This document shows, piece after piece, positions 1 to 8,174 of a stretch of DNA of 20,654 nucleotides (positions are counted from its first letter, which is position 1; every line of letters starts with the position of its first letter). The stretch spans positions 1 to 20,654 of the forward strand of contig CAYMWP010000085.1 of NCBI GenBank assembly GCA_964393895.1, written 5' to 3'. This DNA is from B4-G1 sp964393895. Its GTDB lineage: Bacteria > Chloroflexota > Anaerolineae > B4-G1. The notes under the pieces are model-generated. The model was not told the origin of the DNA and did not search any database. It was given only the letters and a program-made list of their open reading frames with translations. The translations under genes and the position numbers were made by a program.

Positions 1-20
1 GATTGCTGCCTTTTGTCAAC

Positions 21-428
21 TCAAGCTATGCACAATTTCAGATACACACCCATGTCAAAGTGACCATCTGGAAAGGGCAACTGTTCCGCATCGGCTTGGA
101 CCAGATGTGTCGATTGCGTTGCGCCCAGTTCTACAGTGCCAGCCTTGGCCTTCTGTAGCGACCGAGACGACATATCAAGTCCATGCACTATGGCACCATT
201 GCGAGCCAGGTAATTGAGTGTTGGACCCTGACCACACCCAACCTCAATCACCCTCAGACCAGTACAATCATAGGTATCCAGAATTTGGAACATCTCCGGT
301 TCCGTACACTGGTACCAAGCCATGAACTCTTCATAACTTTGCCACCTTCCACCGCATGGATTCGCATCCCAAAAGGCCTGTCCCTCCTCCTTTTGCCAGT
401 CCAGGGTTTGCGGTACTGTCTCAACCAT
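21..428 (-). pseudogene. SAM-dependent class I methyltransferase, C-terminally truncated
   Basis: The 135-residue product has the N-terminal half of a Rossmann-fold SAM methyltransferase. Motif I is VIEVGCGQGPTLNYLA (residues ~59-74), the acidic post-beta2 loop is GLDMSSRSL, and QADAEQLPFPDGHFD follows. Family members usually continue from this last motif (FDxVxSxGVLHH) for another 100 or more residues. Here the protein instead runs into GVYLKLCIA and a stop, and none of the three minus-strand frames over the last ~50 bases resumes the fold, so the 3' half looks lost rather than frameshifted. The ATG overlaps the end of the deacetylase gene by 8 bp (ATGGTTGA), with AAGAGG about 10 nt upstream. 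It would have modified a sugar or lipid of the locus, but as it stands it lacks part of the catalytic fold. A mis-assembly at the window edge is the alternative. Confidence 0.75.
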
Positions 429-1368
429 GTGACGTTAGCCTCTTAGCCCACAGTTCAAGGACACTGAATTCGTAGTCCCCAGCCAACATCGTCAACGCCT
501 GCTCGAACAAAGCTTTCTTCTTCTGCAAAGGTGTCCTCAGCGCTTGCGGCACATACACCCCCTTGCCCTTAGGCACCTGGCCCTCCAAGTCTGGGTGGCT
601 GTAATCCACAAAGTCCGATAAGTGAAACTGATACTGAATCGGCCACCTCAACGCTTTGAACATTCGATAGCAAATCCTGAATAACTCCAATCCGGTCGCC
701 AGCAGGAACGTGGCGAAGAAAGGCAAGCGCACTATTGGCACCACGCTTACCGGAAACTCAATCAGACCATCATCCCCGCGTCGGCCCAGGCTATCCTCCG
801 CCGTATGATAGGGCTGCGTCGGTGCCAGCATATAACGCAGGTGGCCCAGCGTCGTGCGTTCTCCTCCCGAACGGCCGCTCGTGCTGCGCCAGTGAAGGAA
901 CTTGAGCAACGGGTTGAGTGCCGACGGGAACAGCGACGAGTCATACAGATACCCACGTCGCTTGAGAATCGGCAATACGTCGTCGCTGACATTCCAGCCC
1001 GGCGCGCGAAACCCCACCGGCCGCCGGCCGGTCACTTGCTGGCACATCTCCTCCATGCCGGCGATCTCGGTCTCTTTCTCCTCGACACTCAACAACCTGA
1101 ACCCCTGCGCGTGGGTGAGCGTGTGATTGGCGATCTCATGCCCTTCAGCGACCACAGCTTTGATGTAGGGAACGTTCTGGGGCTGTTGAAAATCCGTACC
1201 GACCATAAACAGCGTGGCCTTGATCCCAAACGGCTCCAGAAAGCGACAGAAGTTCTCCAATCCCATGCGGAACTCGCCGTAGGTGTAGCCGCCTTCCCGC
1301 CGCAGACCATACCCCTTGTAGATCGAGGCCAGCGTGTCCACGTCGCACGATATGGCCCCCTCAAGCAT
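421..1368 (-). CDS. Polysaccharide deacetylase (NodB homology domain, CE4-like)
   Basis: This 315-residue protein has the NodB-type deacetylase signature. SCDVDT (D9, D11) supplies the catalytic-base and metal-binding aspartates, ANHTLTH (H82, H86) is the His-x3-His metal site, and FRAPGW (residues 120-125) is the motif 3 arginine/proline loop. No signal peptide is visible, so it probably acts in the cytoplasm on a lipid-linked glycan, or is exported in a way not visible here. The family removes N- or O-acetyl groups from polysaccharides; the substrate cannot be read from sequence. The ATG overlaps the stop of the upstream toroid-like gene by 8 bp, and the end overlaps the methyltransferase gene, implying translational coupling. 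The ~150 residues after motif 3 contain a hydrophobic stretch (VVPIVRLPFFATFLLATGL) that may bind membrane. Confidence 0.9.
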   Translation of the reverse strand: MLEGAISCDVDTLASIYKGYGLRREGGYTYGEFRMGLENFCRFLEPFGIKATLFMVGTDFQQPQNVPYIKAVVAEGHEIANHTLTHAQGFRLLSVEEKETEIAGMEEMCQQVTGRRPVGFRAPGWNVSDDVLPILKRRGYLYDSSLFPSALNPLLKFLHWRSTSGRSGGERTTLGHLRYMLAPTQPYHTAEDSLGRRGDDGLIEFPVSVVPIVRLPFFATFLLATGLELFRICYRMFKALRWPIQYQFHLSDFVDYSHPDLEGQVPKGKGVYVPQALRTPLQKKKALFEQALTMLAGDYEFSVLELWAKRLTSHG

Positions 1369-3022
1369 TGGCAGCCTCGATTACGACCCGCACGTCCAAA
1401 TGATTCTGTCGGTTCAAACGCTCCACGTCAATCCGAGGCGCGGGCAACGGCTGGCCCAATTGCCGCCCCTCAAAGTATCCGGCCGAGGCCATGTGGATAC
1501 CGACGAACCTGCGCCCGAACTCTAACCAGGCCACCTTCAGCCCCGGCGATTTGGACACCCTGTCCTCCACCACGACCCGTCCGGCCTCGAACCGCACCCT
1601 GCGCCGCAACTGCACACCATACCGCCGCTTGCCGCTGATCAAGAGTCGCACCAGTCCCCGTTTGACCAGGTTGCCCAGCCACACACTGCGCATCACGGTC
1701 AGATTGAGCAGACGCAGCACCACGAACCGGAACGGCGTCGGCAGCGAATGTAACATTCGGTAGAAATCGGCGCTCAGTGTAATCTCGTCCTCGCCGACCG
1801 TGCACGCTCTGTCCAGCACGGTCATCTGCGTCGTGACCAGCGTGCCGTCTGCCAGCCGCCCAACGTACCCGCCATCGTCCCACAGCGCGCGCCGCTGAGG
1901 CTTGTCGAACACCTTGAGCACCCCGCCGTTGGACGCGCCCAGAACAGCATAGTACCGCCCCGTTCCCCGGACGTAGAGACCCGCCTGGGGAAAGTCTCGC
2001 CGCACTTGCGACTGCGCCCAGGGCAGAGGGGGCGCGGTCGCTTTCTCCTCAAGCACGCCGGGCTGCAAAGCGCAGAGGTAATTCGAGAGCAATGGCGCCA
2101 GATTGCCCGTATCCACATCCCGCAGCGTCACCGTATGACCGGCGCAAATGGAACGGCACATCGCCTGAGTGACGGAAAGCGCCATCGGAAACTCTCCGCT
2201 CAAGAGAGCCAGCCCCCCCGGATAGAAAATCGCCGTCCGGCGTGAACCGTACTCACCGCCAAAAGTGCCATCGGGATGGACAAAGCAGGCGATGAACTCG
2301 ACGGCCCGCTCCAGCGCCTCCCGCAGCGCCTCTCCGCCTATCTTCCGATAAACCTGCGCCAGGTAGTACAAGCAGAGTGTCTGATAACCTGGGTCAGCTC
2401 CCTCGTACTCCAGGAACCAACCCTCGGGCGATTGATGCTCCAGAATGATCTGGAGAATCACCTTGACCCGCTCCCGATAGCGCGTCTCGCCGAAATGCTC
2501 AGCGCTGACCAGGAGCGACAGAGCAGCCCCGGCCAGATGATTGGCAATGTGCCCGTGCGCCTCGCCGTGCTCGCACAGAAAATTCGCCGCTCGCCGCAGG
2601 CACTGCTCGACGTCGCTGCGCGTGTCGCCATCGGCCTCGTCCGCCGCCAGCTTGAACGCCTCAAAAAGAGGATAAAGCAGGAATGCCGTGGCGCCAAAGC
2701 TGTGCTCGTTGGGGAAGGCCTGGTCGAAGGAACCATCCCGATGCTGAATCCCGGCGCTATATCGCAGTCCGGCCAAGATAGCGGAGCGGAGTGCGGGGCT
2801 GTGGTAATACTCGCTGCCCGGATCGGCGTAAAGCACCGCCAGCGGATAGACGTTGCGCTGGAAAGTAGACTCCGGAAAGTCCACCAGCTTCCAGCCCCAG
2901 TACCGGCGGTCGAAACAGCCCCGGGTCGGCGAATACGCGTCCCTATCTTGCTCGCTGAGCAGACGACGGGCGGCTGCATTGACCTGGGAACGTATGTCCT
3001 CAACGAGATCACGCTGGGCCAT
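1361..3022 (-). CDS. Uncharacterised (alpha/alpha)-toroid-like protein of a polysaccharide locus
   Basis: I do not recognise a named family. The 553-residue product is soluble, with no signal peptide or clear membrane helix. Its N-terminal ~330 residues are rich in paired amphipathic helices and carry repeated aromatic/Gly motifs (HRDGSFDQAF, SPEGWFLEYEGADPGYQTLCLYYLAQVY in part, HPDGTFGGEYG) typical of (alpha/alpha)6 toroids, the fold of heparinase-like lyases, glucuronyl epimerases and squalene cyclases. The C-terminal ~200 residues look beta-rich. The frame is open upstream to 3172, but those 50 extra codons lie inside asnB and are low-quality, so I chose the ATG at 3022, which overlaps the asnB stop by 14 bp. 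Its place between an amidotransferase and a deacetylase suggests it trims, epimerises or degrades the glycan; this is inference. Confidence 0.75.
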   Translation of the reverse strand: MAQRDLVEDIRSQVNAAARRLLSEQDRDAYSPTRGCFDRRYWGWKLVDFPESTFQRNVYPLAVLYADPGSEYYHSPALRSAILAGLRYSAGIQHRDGSFDQAFPNEHSFGATAFLLYPLFEAFKLAADEADGDTRSDVEQCLRRAANFLCEHGEAHGHIANHLAGAALSLLVSAEHFGETRYRERVKVILQIILEHQSPEGWFLEYEGADPGYQTLCLYYLAQVYRKIGGEALREALERAVEFIACFVHPDGTFGGEYGSRRTAIFYPGGLALLSGEFPMALSVTQAMCRSICAGHTVTLRDVDTGNLAPLLSNYLCALQPGVLEEKATAPPLPWAQSQVRRDFPQAGLYVRGTGRYYAVLGASNGGVLKVFDKPQRRALWDDGGYVGRLADGTLVTTQMTVLDRACTVGEDEITLSADFYRMLHSLPTPFRFVVLRLLNLTVMRSVWLGNLVKRGLVRLLISGKRRYGVQLRRRVRFEAGRVVVEDRVSKSPGLKVAWLEFGRRFVGIHMASAGYFEGRQLGQPLPAPRIDVERLNRQNHLDVRVVIEAANA

Positions 3023-4907
3023 CGAGGAACGCCTGCATCCACAACTCGAGGCAGAGCAAGCCCCATACCCCCCGGCCGTAAGGACGCTCGCTATCAAGCA
3101 AGCCCCCAACTCGCTCGGTCCGAATAAGCCCACGCGCCCGAGCCCGCTCCCCCAGCAGTATTTCCCGCACAAATTCCCGCACCGGCCCTTGCCGGTACCA
3201 CTCGCTCAAGGGAACGGGAAACCCCATCTTGTCGTCGCGCCGAGAGATTTCGTCCGGGACGACGTGCTGCACCACCTGGCGAAAAATGTGCTTGGAGCGC
3301 CCCCCCTTGTACTTGATCATCGGCGGCATCGAGGCCACCAACTCGGCAATACGGTAATCCAGCAGGGGCACCCGCGATTCCAGCGAGACGGCCATGCTGG
3401 TGCGATCCTCTACGTGCAGGAGCGCCGGCAGCAGCGTCTTCAGATCAAAGCGGGTCATCTTGTTGATCAGCGAGCGACATTCACCTCCATTGAACAAATC
3501 GCGGTATGTCTCCAGGGGATTGTAACCGTTCTGCCCCGCGAAAACGTCGGGGGAGACCAAATCACGGACCCCATTGCTACGGTCGAGCAACCGGAAGTAG
3601 CGCAAATCGGGAGAATCGAACAAGCCATCTTTCCAGAAATAGCGCAATAGCGGCTGGTATCCCTGCAACTGGGTCAGATTGGGCAGGATAGACTCGAACG
3701 TGACCACGTACTTTTGCTCTTCCTGAGTCCCCTCGATCCCACCCCGGATGCACTCTTCCAGATAGGCGATCAGGTAGCGCGTGTAGCCGCCAAAGATCTC
3801 GTCGCCGCCCTGCCCGCCCAGCACGACCTTGACGCGGCTGCCCGCCAACTCGGAGACGAAATACTGGGGGAAAAGCCCCGGCCCGGCCGCCGGCTCATCC
3901 ATGTGGTAGATCAGTCGCGGCATCACCTCGACGAAATCGTCGGCGGTGGGAAACACCTCGTGATGCTCTGCCGCAGACTGCCGGGCCACGAGACGGGCAT
4001 AATGCGTTTCGTCGTATGCCGGCCCCTCCCTGAACCCGCCGCTGAACACCTGAATGGGCGAGCCCAACAACGACGAGGCCAGGCAGGCAACCGTAGAAGA
4101 ATCCAACCCGCCGCTGAGGTGCGCGCCCACCGGGACGTCCGCCCGCAACCGGATGCGCACTGCATCCTCGAGCAGCCTGAGCAAGCGATGCTCAAAGTAC
4201 TCCTCGGTGTGATCGGTATCCACCGTAAAGTCCAGGTCCCAGTACTTTTGGACGTCCGGCGTCCCACCCGGCTTTAGCAACAGATAGTGACCGGGCAGTA
4301 GTTTGTTAACGTTCTGAAACAGGGTCTTTTCTCCCAGGCAAAGCTGGAAAGTCAGATAATCGGCCAATCCATCGGGATTCAGCTCCGGCTCCAACAACTT
4401 GGTCTGAAACAGAGCTTTGATCTCTGAGGCAAAGGCAAAGGTATCGTCCTGGAAGAAATAGTAAAAAGGCTTGATCCCGAACCGGTCTCGGGCCGCAAAG
4501 AGAGTGCGCTCGCGCCGATCCCAGATGGCAAAGGCGAACATGCCGTTCAGCCGATGCACGCACGCCGGCCCCTCCTCCTCGTACAAGTGCAGGATCACTT
4601 CCGTGTCAGAATGGGAGCAGAAGTGATGCCCCCTCCCGACGAGTTGCTGCCGCAACTCCAGGTAGTTGTAAATTTCCCCGTTGCAGACGATCCACAGCCG
4701 CTCGTCCTCGCTGGTCATCGGCTGCCGGCCCAGAGGCGACGTGTCAATGATGCTCAAGCGCTGGTGGCCCAGGCCAACGTTGCCGTCCTGGTAAAAGCCC
4801 TCATCGTCTGGGCCGCGATGCTGCATCGCGCGCGCCATTGACTTTAGCCTCGTCTCATTGACGGGCCGCTCTTGCTCCAGATGATAGATGCCGCAGATGC
4901 CACACAT
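3009..4907 (-). CDS. asnB: Asparagine synthase (glutamine-hydrolysing)-type amidotransferase
   Basis: This 632-residue protein has both AsnB domains. The N-terminal class II glutaminase starts MCGICGIYHL, so Cys2 is the nucleophile after Met removal, followed by HRGPDDEG, GHQRLSIID and CNGEIYNY. The synthetase domain carries the PPi-loop motif SGGLDSS (residues 265-271) and LGGQGGDEIFGGY. The frame can be extended two codons to a TTG at 4913, but only the ATG at 4907 places Cys at position 2. It lies 2 nt after the glycosyltransferase stop. The enzyme family uses glutamine nitrogen and ATP to amidate a carboxylate. In polysaccharide loci AsnB/WbpS-like members are thought to convert uronic acids to uronamides, which fits the uronic-acid pathway encoded here; that substrate is inferred. 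Free asparagine synthesis is the alternative. Confidence 0.93.
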   Translation of the reverse strand: MCGICGIYHLEQERPVNETRLKSMARAMQHRGPDDEGFYQDGNVGLGHQRLSIIDTSPLGRQPMTSEDERLWIVCNGEIYNYLELRQQLVGRGHHFCSHSDTEVILHLYEEEGPACVHRLNGMFAFAIWDRRERTLFAARDRFGIKPFYYFFQDDTFAFASEIKALFQTKLLEPELNPDGLADYLTFQLCLGEKTLFQNVNKLLPGHYLLLKPGGTPDVQKYWDLDFTVDTDHTEEYFEHRLLRLLEDAVRIRLRADVPVGAHLSGGLDSSTVACLASSLLGSPIQVFSGGFREGPAYDETHYARLVARQSAAEHHEVFPTADDFVEVMPRLIYHMDEPAAGPGLFPQYFVSELAGSRVKVVLGGQGGDEIFGGYTRYLIAYLEECIRGGIEGTQEEQKYVVTFESILPNLTQLQGYQPLLRYFWKDGLFDSPDLRYFRLLDRSNGVRDLVSPDVFAGQNGYNPLETYRDLFNGGECRSLINKMTRFDLKTLLPALLHVEDRTSMAVSLESRVPLLDYRIAELVASMPPMIKYKGGRSKHIFRQVVQHVVPDEISRRDDKMGFPVPLSEWYRQGPVREFVREILLGERARARGLIRTERVGGLLDSERPYGRGVWGLLCLELWMQAFLDGPA

Positions 4908-4909
4908 TG

Positions 4910-5770
4910 TCAAAGATTGATCCGGGTAGACAGCCGCTGGCGCAACGCACGCAACTCGAAACGCTCAACCGCCTTCTCTGGGTCCTGGCGATACAACTCA
5001 CGCATACCACGATACTGGCTCAACCAGCCGCCGAAGGGCCAATAGTACAACACTGCCATGATCAGATACCCCAGCGAGGTGATGCTGCTCACCATCTTGC
5101 TGCTGCTCTTCTTCTGATCGTAGCGCAGCGTAAAGGGGACCTCGGCAAAGCGACAGCCCAGCAGGTGGAGTTTGACGATCACCTCTAGTGTGGACGTGAA
5201 ACCCAGGCCGCGTAGCTGGATGAAATTGTTGCCAAAGATGCGAATGGCATCCTGAATCACCCGCCCCCGGTACGCGCGGTAGCCGCACGAATAGTCCCGC
5301 GTGCCGGGAATGTGAAAGACCACCTGCATGAACAGATTGGCGGCCCGGCTGATCAACGCCCGATAGCCGTCCACACCCAACTGACCGCCTCCTGGTTGGA
5401 AGCGGGAAGTGTTCACCACGTCAAAGCCCTCATCCAGTTTTTCCAGTAGAGCAAAGACGTACTCTGGCTCGTGGGTGTCGTCCCCCTCCACCCGCACGAT
5501 CACGTCGTCGGGATCGCAGCGAGCAGCGATGTACTCGAAACCATCCCGCTCCGTCTCGCCCAGGCCACGGTTGATCGGGTGGGTGATCACGTGCAGTGGC
5601 AACTTCTGCGCATGTCCTTCCAACAGTTCAGCCGTCTGGTCAACACTGCCATCGTTCACGACGACAACCTGGTAAGGCCGGCCGTGGCGGTTCAGGGCGG
5701 CGAGCTTGGGCAGCAATTGGGGCAGAGAGTCCTCTTCGTTGTAAGCGGGCAAAAGGATCCAGATCATCAT
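4910..5770 (-). CDS. Family 2 glycosyltransferase (dolichyl-phosphate mannosyltransferase-like)
   Basis: The 286-residue GT-A fold protein has LLPAYNEEDSL at residues 6-16, VVVNDGSVD (35-44) for nucleotide-sugar binding, and the metal-binding acidic cluster EGDDTHEP (D97, D98). A C-terminal hydrophobic segment (SLGYLIMAVLYYWPFGGWL) could attach it to the membrane. Length and motifs resemble DPM1-type enzymes, which transfer a sugar to polyprenyl phosphate, but a role as a chain-assembly transferase is equally possible. The frame is open to 5797, but the ATG at 5770 gives a standard ATGA overlap with the dehydrogenase stop and sits behind GGGGCGAGG, so it is the likely start. This is the only glycosyltransferase in the window; the rest of the assembly machinery must lie outside. 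Confidence 0.9.
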   Translation of the reverse strand: MMIWILLPAYNEEDSLPQLLPKLAALNRHGRPYQVVVVNDGSVDQTAELLEGHAQKLPLHVITHPINRGLGETERDGFEYIAARCDPDDVIVRVEGDDTHEPEYVFALLEKLDEGFDVVNTSRFQPGGGQLGVDGYRALISRAANLFMQVVFHIPGTRDYSCGYRAYRGRVIQDAIRIFGNNFIQLRGLGFTSTLEVIVKLHLLGCRFAEVPFTLRYDQKKSSSKMVSSITSLGYLIMAVLYYWPFGGWLSQYRGMRELYRQDPEKAVERFELRALRQRLSTRINL

Positions 5771-7086
5771 CCTCGCCCCACGCCGCGATAGTCCCATCCC
5801 GCCGCCTGCGCGCGCTCTGCCGAAAAGATGTGGCGCCCATCAATCAGGACGGAGTGACCAACCTGTGCCCTCAACTCGCTCAAGTCCAAAGCGCGATAAT
5901 CGTCGTGCGCCACCATCAAGACGACCGCATCACGACCCTGCACCGCTTCTTGCAAGTCACCCTGATACCCAGGCACGTAGGGATCGTGGACTACCACCTC
6001 GGCGCCCAACTCCCGCAACCGCGCCACCAGCACCTTGCTCGGACTGTTGCGCGTGTCGTCCGAGTTCTCCAGATAAGCGTAGCCCAATACAGCCACTCTC
6101 GCATCCGATATCTCAATCCCAGCCTCGCACAATGCCTTTACCGTCAGGTCGATCATATGCAGCGGCATCCCATCGTTGACTGCCCGCGCCGTCGGGATTA
6201 CCCTCGGCTCGAACCCATCCCCGGCATTGGCGATCAGCAGCCACGGATCCTTGGGAATGCAGTGTCCGCCCACACCGGCGCCGGGCAAGTGCATATTCCG
6301 ATAGGGCGACTTGTTCACCAACTCTCGTACCTGCCACACGTCGGCCCCCAAATCCTCGCACAGCAAGGCCATCTCGTTGGCGAAGGCGATCTGCACGTCC
6401 CGATAGGCGTTCTCCATCGTCTTGACCAGCTCCGCCGTCAGACAATCCACCGGGTCCAGGTCCGCCTGTACCACGTATTGGTACAACTTGACGGCCAACC
6501 CGGTCGCTTCAGGCGACATCCCGCCCACAACACGATGGCACTCCCGAATATTCGCCAGCAACTTGCCGGGCATCACCCGCTCCGGGCAGTTGACCAGGTA
6601 AAAATCCTCGCTCACCCGCAGACCGGAGGTCTCTTCCAGAATGGGCTTGACCACCCGCTCCATGGTGCCCGGCGCGATGGTGGATTCGATGACCACCATC
6701 GTGCCACGGGAGAGATTGCGCCCCAAGTCGGTCAGCGCCCCACGCAGTGCCTCGTAGTCCGGTTTTTTCGTCACTGGGTTCACCGGCGTTTCCACAGCAA
6801 TGAGCACCACGTGCGCTTCTCGGCACGCTTCGTACTCTATAGTGGCTCTAAAGCGGCCCTCAGATACCACCCGGGCCACCAATTCCGCCAACCCCGGCTC
6901 CTTGCCCTCAATCGGACAGACACCCTGGTTGATCATGTCCACTTTGTCCTGGCTGCGCCGGATGCCCACCACAGGAAAGCCGGCCTCGGCGAACAGACAG
7001 GCCACCGGCAAGCCCACGTACCCCAGGCCCAGCACAACTACCTTTGCAGCCTTGTCTTCTATCGCTCTCAAAAGGTCGTCTTTCAC
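5767..7086 (-). CDS. UDP-N-acetyl-hexosamine 6-dehydrogenase (WbpA/WecC type)
   Basis: This 439-residue protein has all three domains of the UDP-glucose/GDP-mannose dehydrogenase family. The N-terminal Rossmann motif is VVVLGLGYVGLPVA (residues 16-29), followed by ESTIAPGT (134-141) and CPERVMPG (167-174). The catalytic cysteine is C276 in GVGGHCIPKDPW, and the C-terminal UDP-binding domain begins VAVLGYAYLENSDDTRNSP. The GGHCIPxDPW context and the neighbours point to a UDP-GlcNAc or UDP-ManNAc dehydrogenase (NAD-dependent oxidation of C6 to the uronic acid) rather than UDP-glucose dehydrogenase. An upstream in-frame ATG at 7155 would overlap the preceding gene. The GTG at 7086 is preferred because it follows a strong TTGAGGAG Shine-Dalgarno sequence 9 nt away and fits the family N-terminus. 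It is the first step of the proposed diacetamido-uronate pathway. Confidence 0.9.
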   Translation of the reverse strand: MKDDLLRAIEDKAAKVVVLGLGYVGLPVACLFAEAGFPVVGIRRSQDKVDMINQGVCPIEGKEPGLAELVARVVSEGRFRATIEYEACREAHVVLIAVETPVNPVTKKPDYEALRGALTDLGRNLSRGTMVVIESTIAPGTMERVVKPILEETSGLRVSEDFYLVNCPERVMPGKLLANIRECHRVVGGMSPEATGLAVKLYQYVVQADLDPVDCLTAELVKTMENAYRDVQIAFANEMALLCEDLGADVWQVRELVNKSPYRNMHLPGAGVGGHCIPKDPWLLIANAGDGFEPRVIPTARAVNDGMPLHMIDLTVKALCEAGIEISDARVAVLGYAYLENSDDTRNSPSKVLVARLRELGAEVVVHDPYVPGYQGDLQEAVQGRDAVVLMVAHDDYRALDLSELRAQVGHSVLIDGRHIFSAERAQAAGWDYRGVGRG

Positions 7087-7151
7087 GTTGTTTTTCTCCT
7101 CAACTATGGTGTTTGAACGACACCCAGGTTCTCGCAGGCGAAGACAGCCAA

Positions 7152-8174
7152 TCAACCATCTATGTCCAAAGTGATAGGTCGACCATCGTGACCAGATTGG
7201 ACCAACGCCTGCGCCAGACGCAGGGCCATCAGACCATCCCTGCCACCAACCGGCGCCGGTCTGTCGTCAACCACCGACCGAACGAAACCCTCCAACTCTG
7301 CTCTCAGTGGTTCGTATTTGCGCACAGGGTAGCGAATCATACGCCCCTCACTTACCCCCCGCAGCAGGCTGATCGCACTCCAGCGCTCGCTGTTCGTCTC
7401 GGCGTTCTCGTAGAAATAGAGGTCTTGCATGAGGTGATCTACCCGAAACATCCCCCGCTCGCCCGTAACCGTCAACTCACGCACCTTGGTCGGCGTCAGC
7501 CAGTTGATGTCCAGCACGCCGATCGTGCCATCTGTCAGGCGCACTGTGCCGATGAGCAAGTCCTCGTACGCGGAGTGAATCTCCTGCTCCGTCTCCGCAT
7601 AGACCCGTACCACCTCATGGCCCGTGAGATAACGCATCAGATCCAGATCGTGCGTCGCCAGGTCAATCACTACGCCCACGTCCCGCACTCGCGCGGGGAA
7701 CGGTCCCAACCGCCGGCAGCGCACCTGGAAGATGCGGCCCAACTCACCCCCCTCCAGCCGTTCCTTGAGCGCCCGCACGGCCGGATCGAAGCGCACGATG
7801 TGGCCCACCATGAGCTTGCGCCTCAGCGCGTCGGCCCGCTCGATCAATTCTTGCGCCTGCTCCTCCGTCGCCGCTATCGGCTTTTCGATCAGCACGTGAC
7901 AACCGGCCTCCAACGCATCCAGCGCCACCCGGGCGTGGAACTCGGTCGGCACCGCCACCGTGACGGCGTCGGGGCGGGCCTCGTCCAGCAGTTTTCGGTA
8001 GTCCGCATAGGCCACCGTGTGATGCAATCGTGCGACCCGCTCGCCCGCCTCCGTGCTGGCGTCGGCCACTCCCACTAGTTGCGCGCCGGGTATCTGGTCG
8101 TAAACGCGCGCGTGGTGTTGTCCCATCGCGCCCACGCCGATTACGGCTGCCTTCAGCATCGCTTCCCTACTCAT
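7152..8174 (-). CDS. Gfo/Idh/MocA oxidoreductase, probable UDP-sugar 3-dehydrogenase (WbpB/WlbA type)
   Basis: The 340-residue NAD(P)-dependent oxidoreductase starts with a Rossmann fold (AAVIGVGAMGQHHARVY). It carries the family signature EKPIAAT (E97-K98-P99) and the catalytic-loop pattern VIDLATHDLDLMRYLTG (D171, H175). Members next to WecB-like epimerases and DegT aminotransferases oxidise C3 of UDP-GlcNAcA (WbpB/WlbA) or UDP-GlcNAc, preparing it for transamination. The ATG at 8174 overlaps the epimerase stop by 8 bp (ATGAGTAG). A second ATG at 8159 (MLKAAVIG) would also give a normal N-terminus, and neither has an ideal Shine-Dalgarno sequence, so the start is uncertain by five codons. 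Acting on UDP-GlcNAc instead of the uronate is the main alternative. Confidence 0.88.
   Translation of the reverse strand: MSREAMLKAAVIGVGAMGQHHARVYDQIPGAQLVGVADASTEAGERVARLHHTVAYADYRKLLDEARPDAVTVAVPTEFHARVALDALEAGCHVLIEKPIAATEEQAQELIERADALRRKLMVGHIVRFDPAVRALKERLEGGELGRIFQVRCRRLGPFPARVRDVGVVIDLATHDLDLMRYLTGHEVVRVYAETEQEIHSAYEDLLIGTVRLTDGTIGVLDINWLTPTKVRELTVTGERGMFRVDHLMQDLYFYENAETNSERWSAISLLRGVSEGRMIRYPVRKYEPLRAELEGFVRSVVDDRPAPVGGRDGLMALRLAQALVQSGHDGRPITLDIDG

Noticed and set aside
5596..7116. Long plus-strand open frames here and at 8206-9558, 15561-17180 and 19326-20399
   Set aside because: They lie opposite well-conserved minus-strand enzymes, have no recognisable domains and show His/Arg/Gln-rich shadow composition typical of the antisense of high-GC genes.
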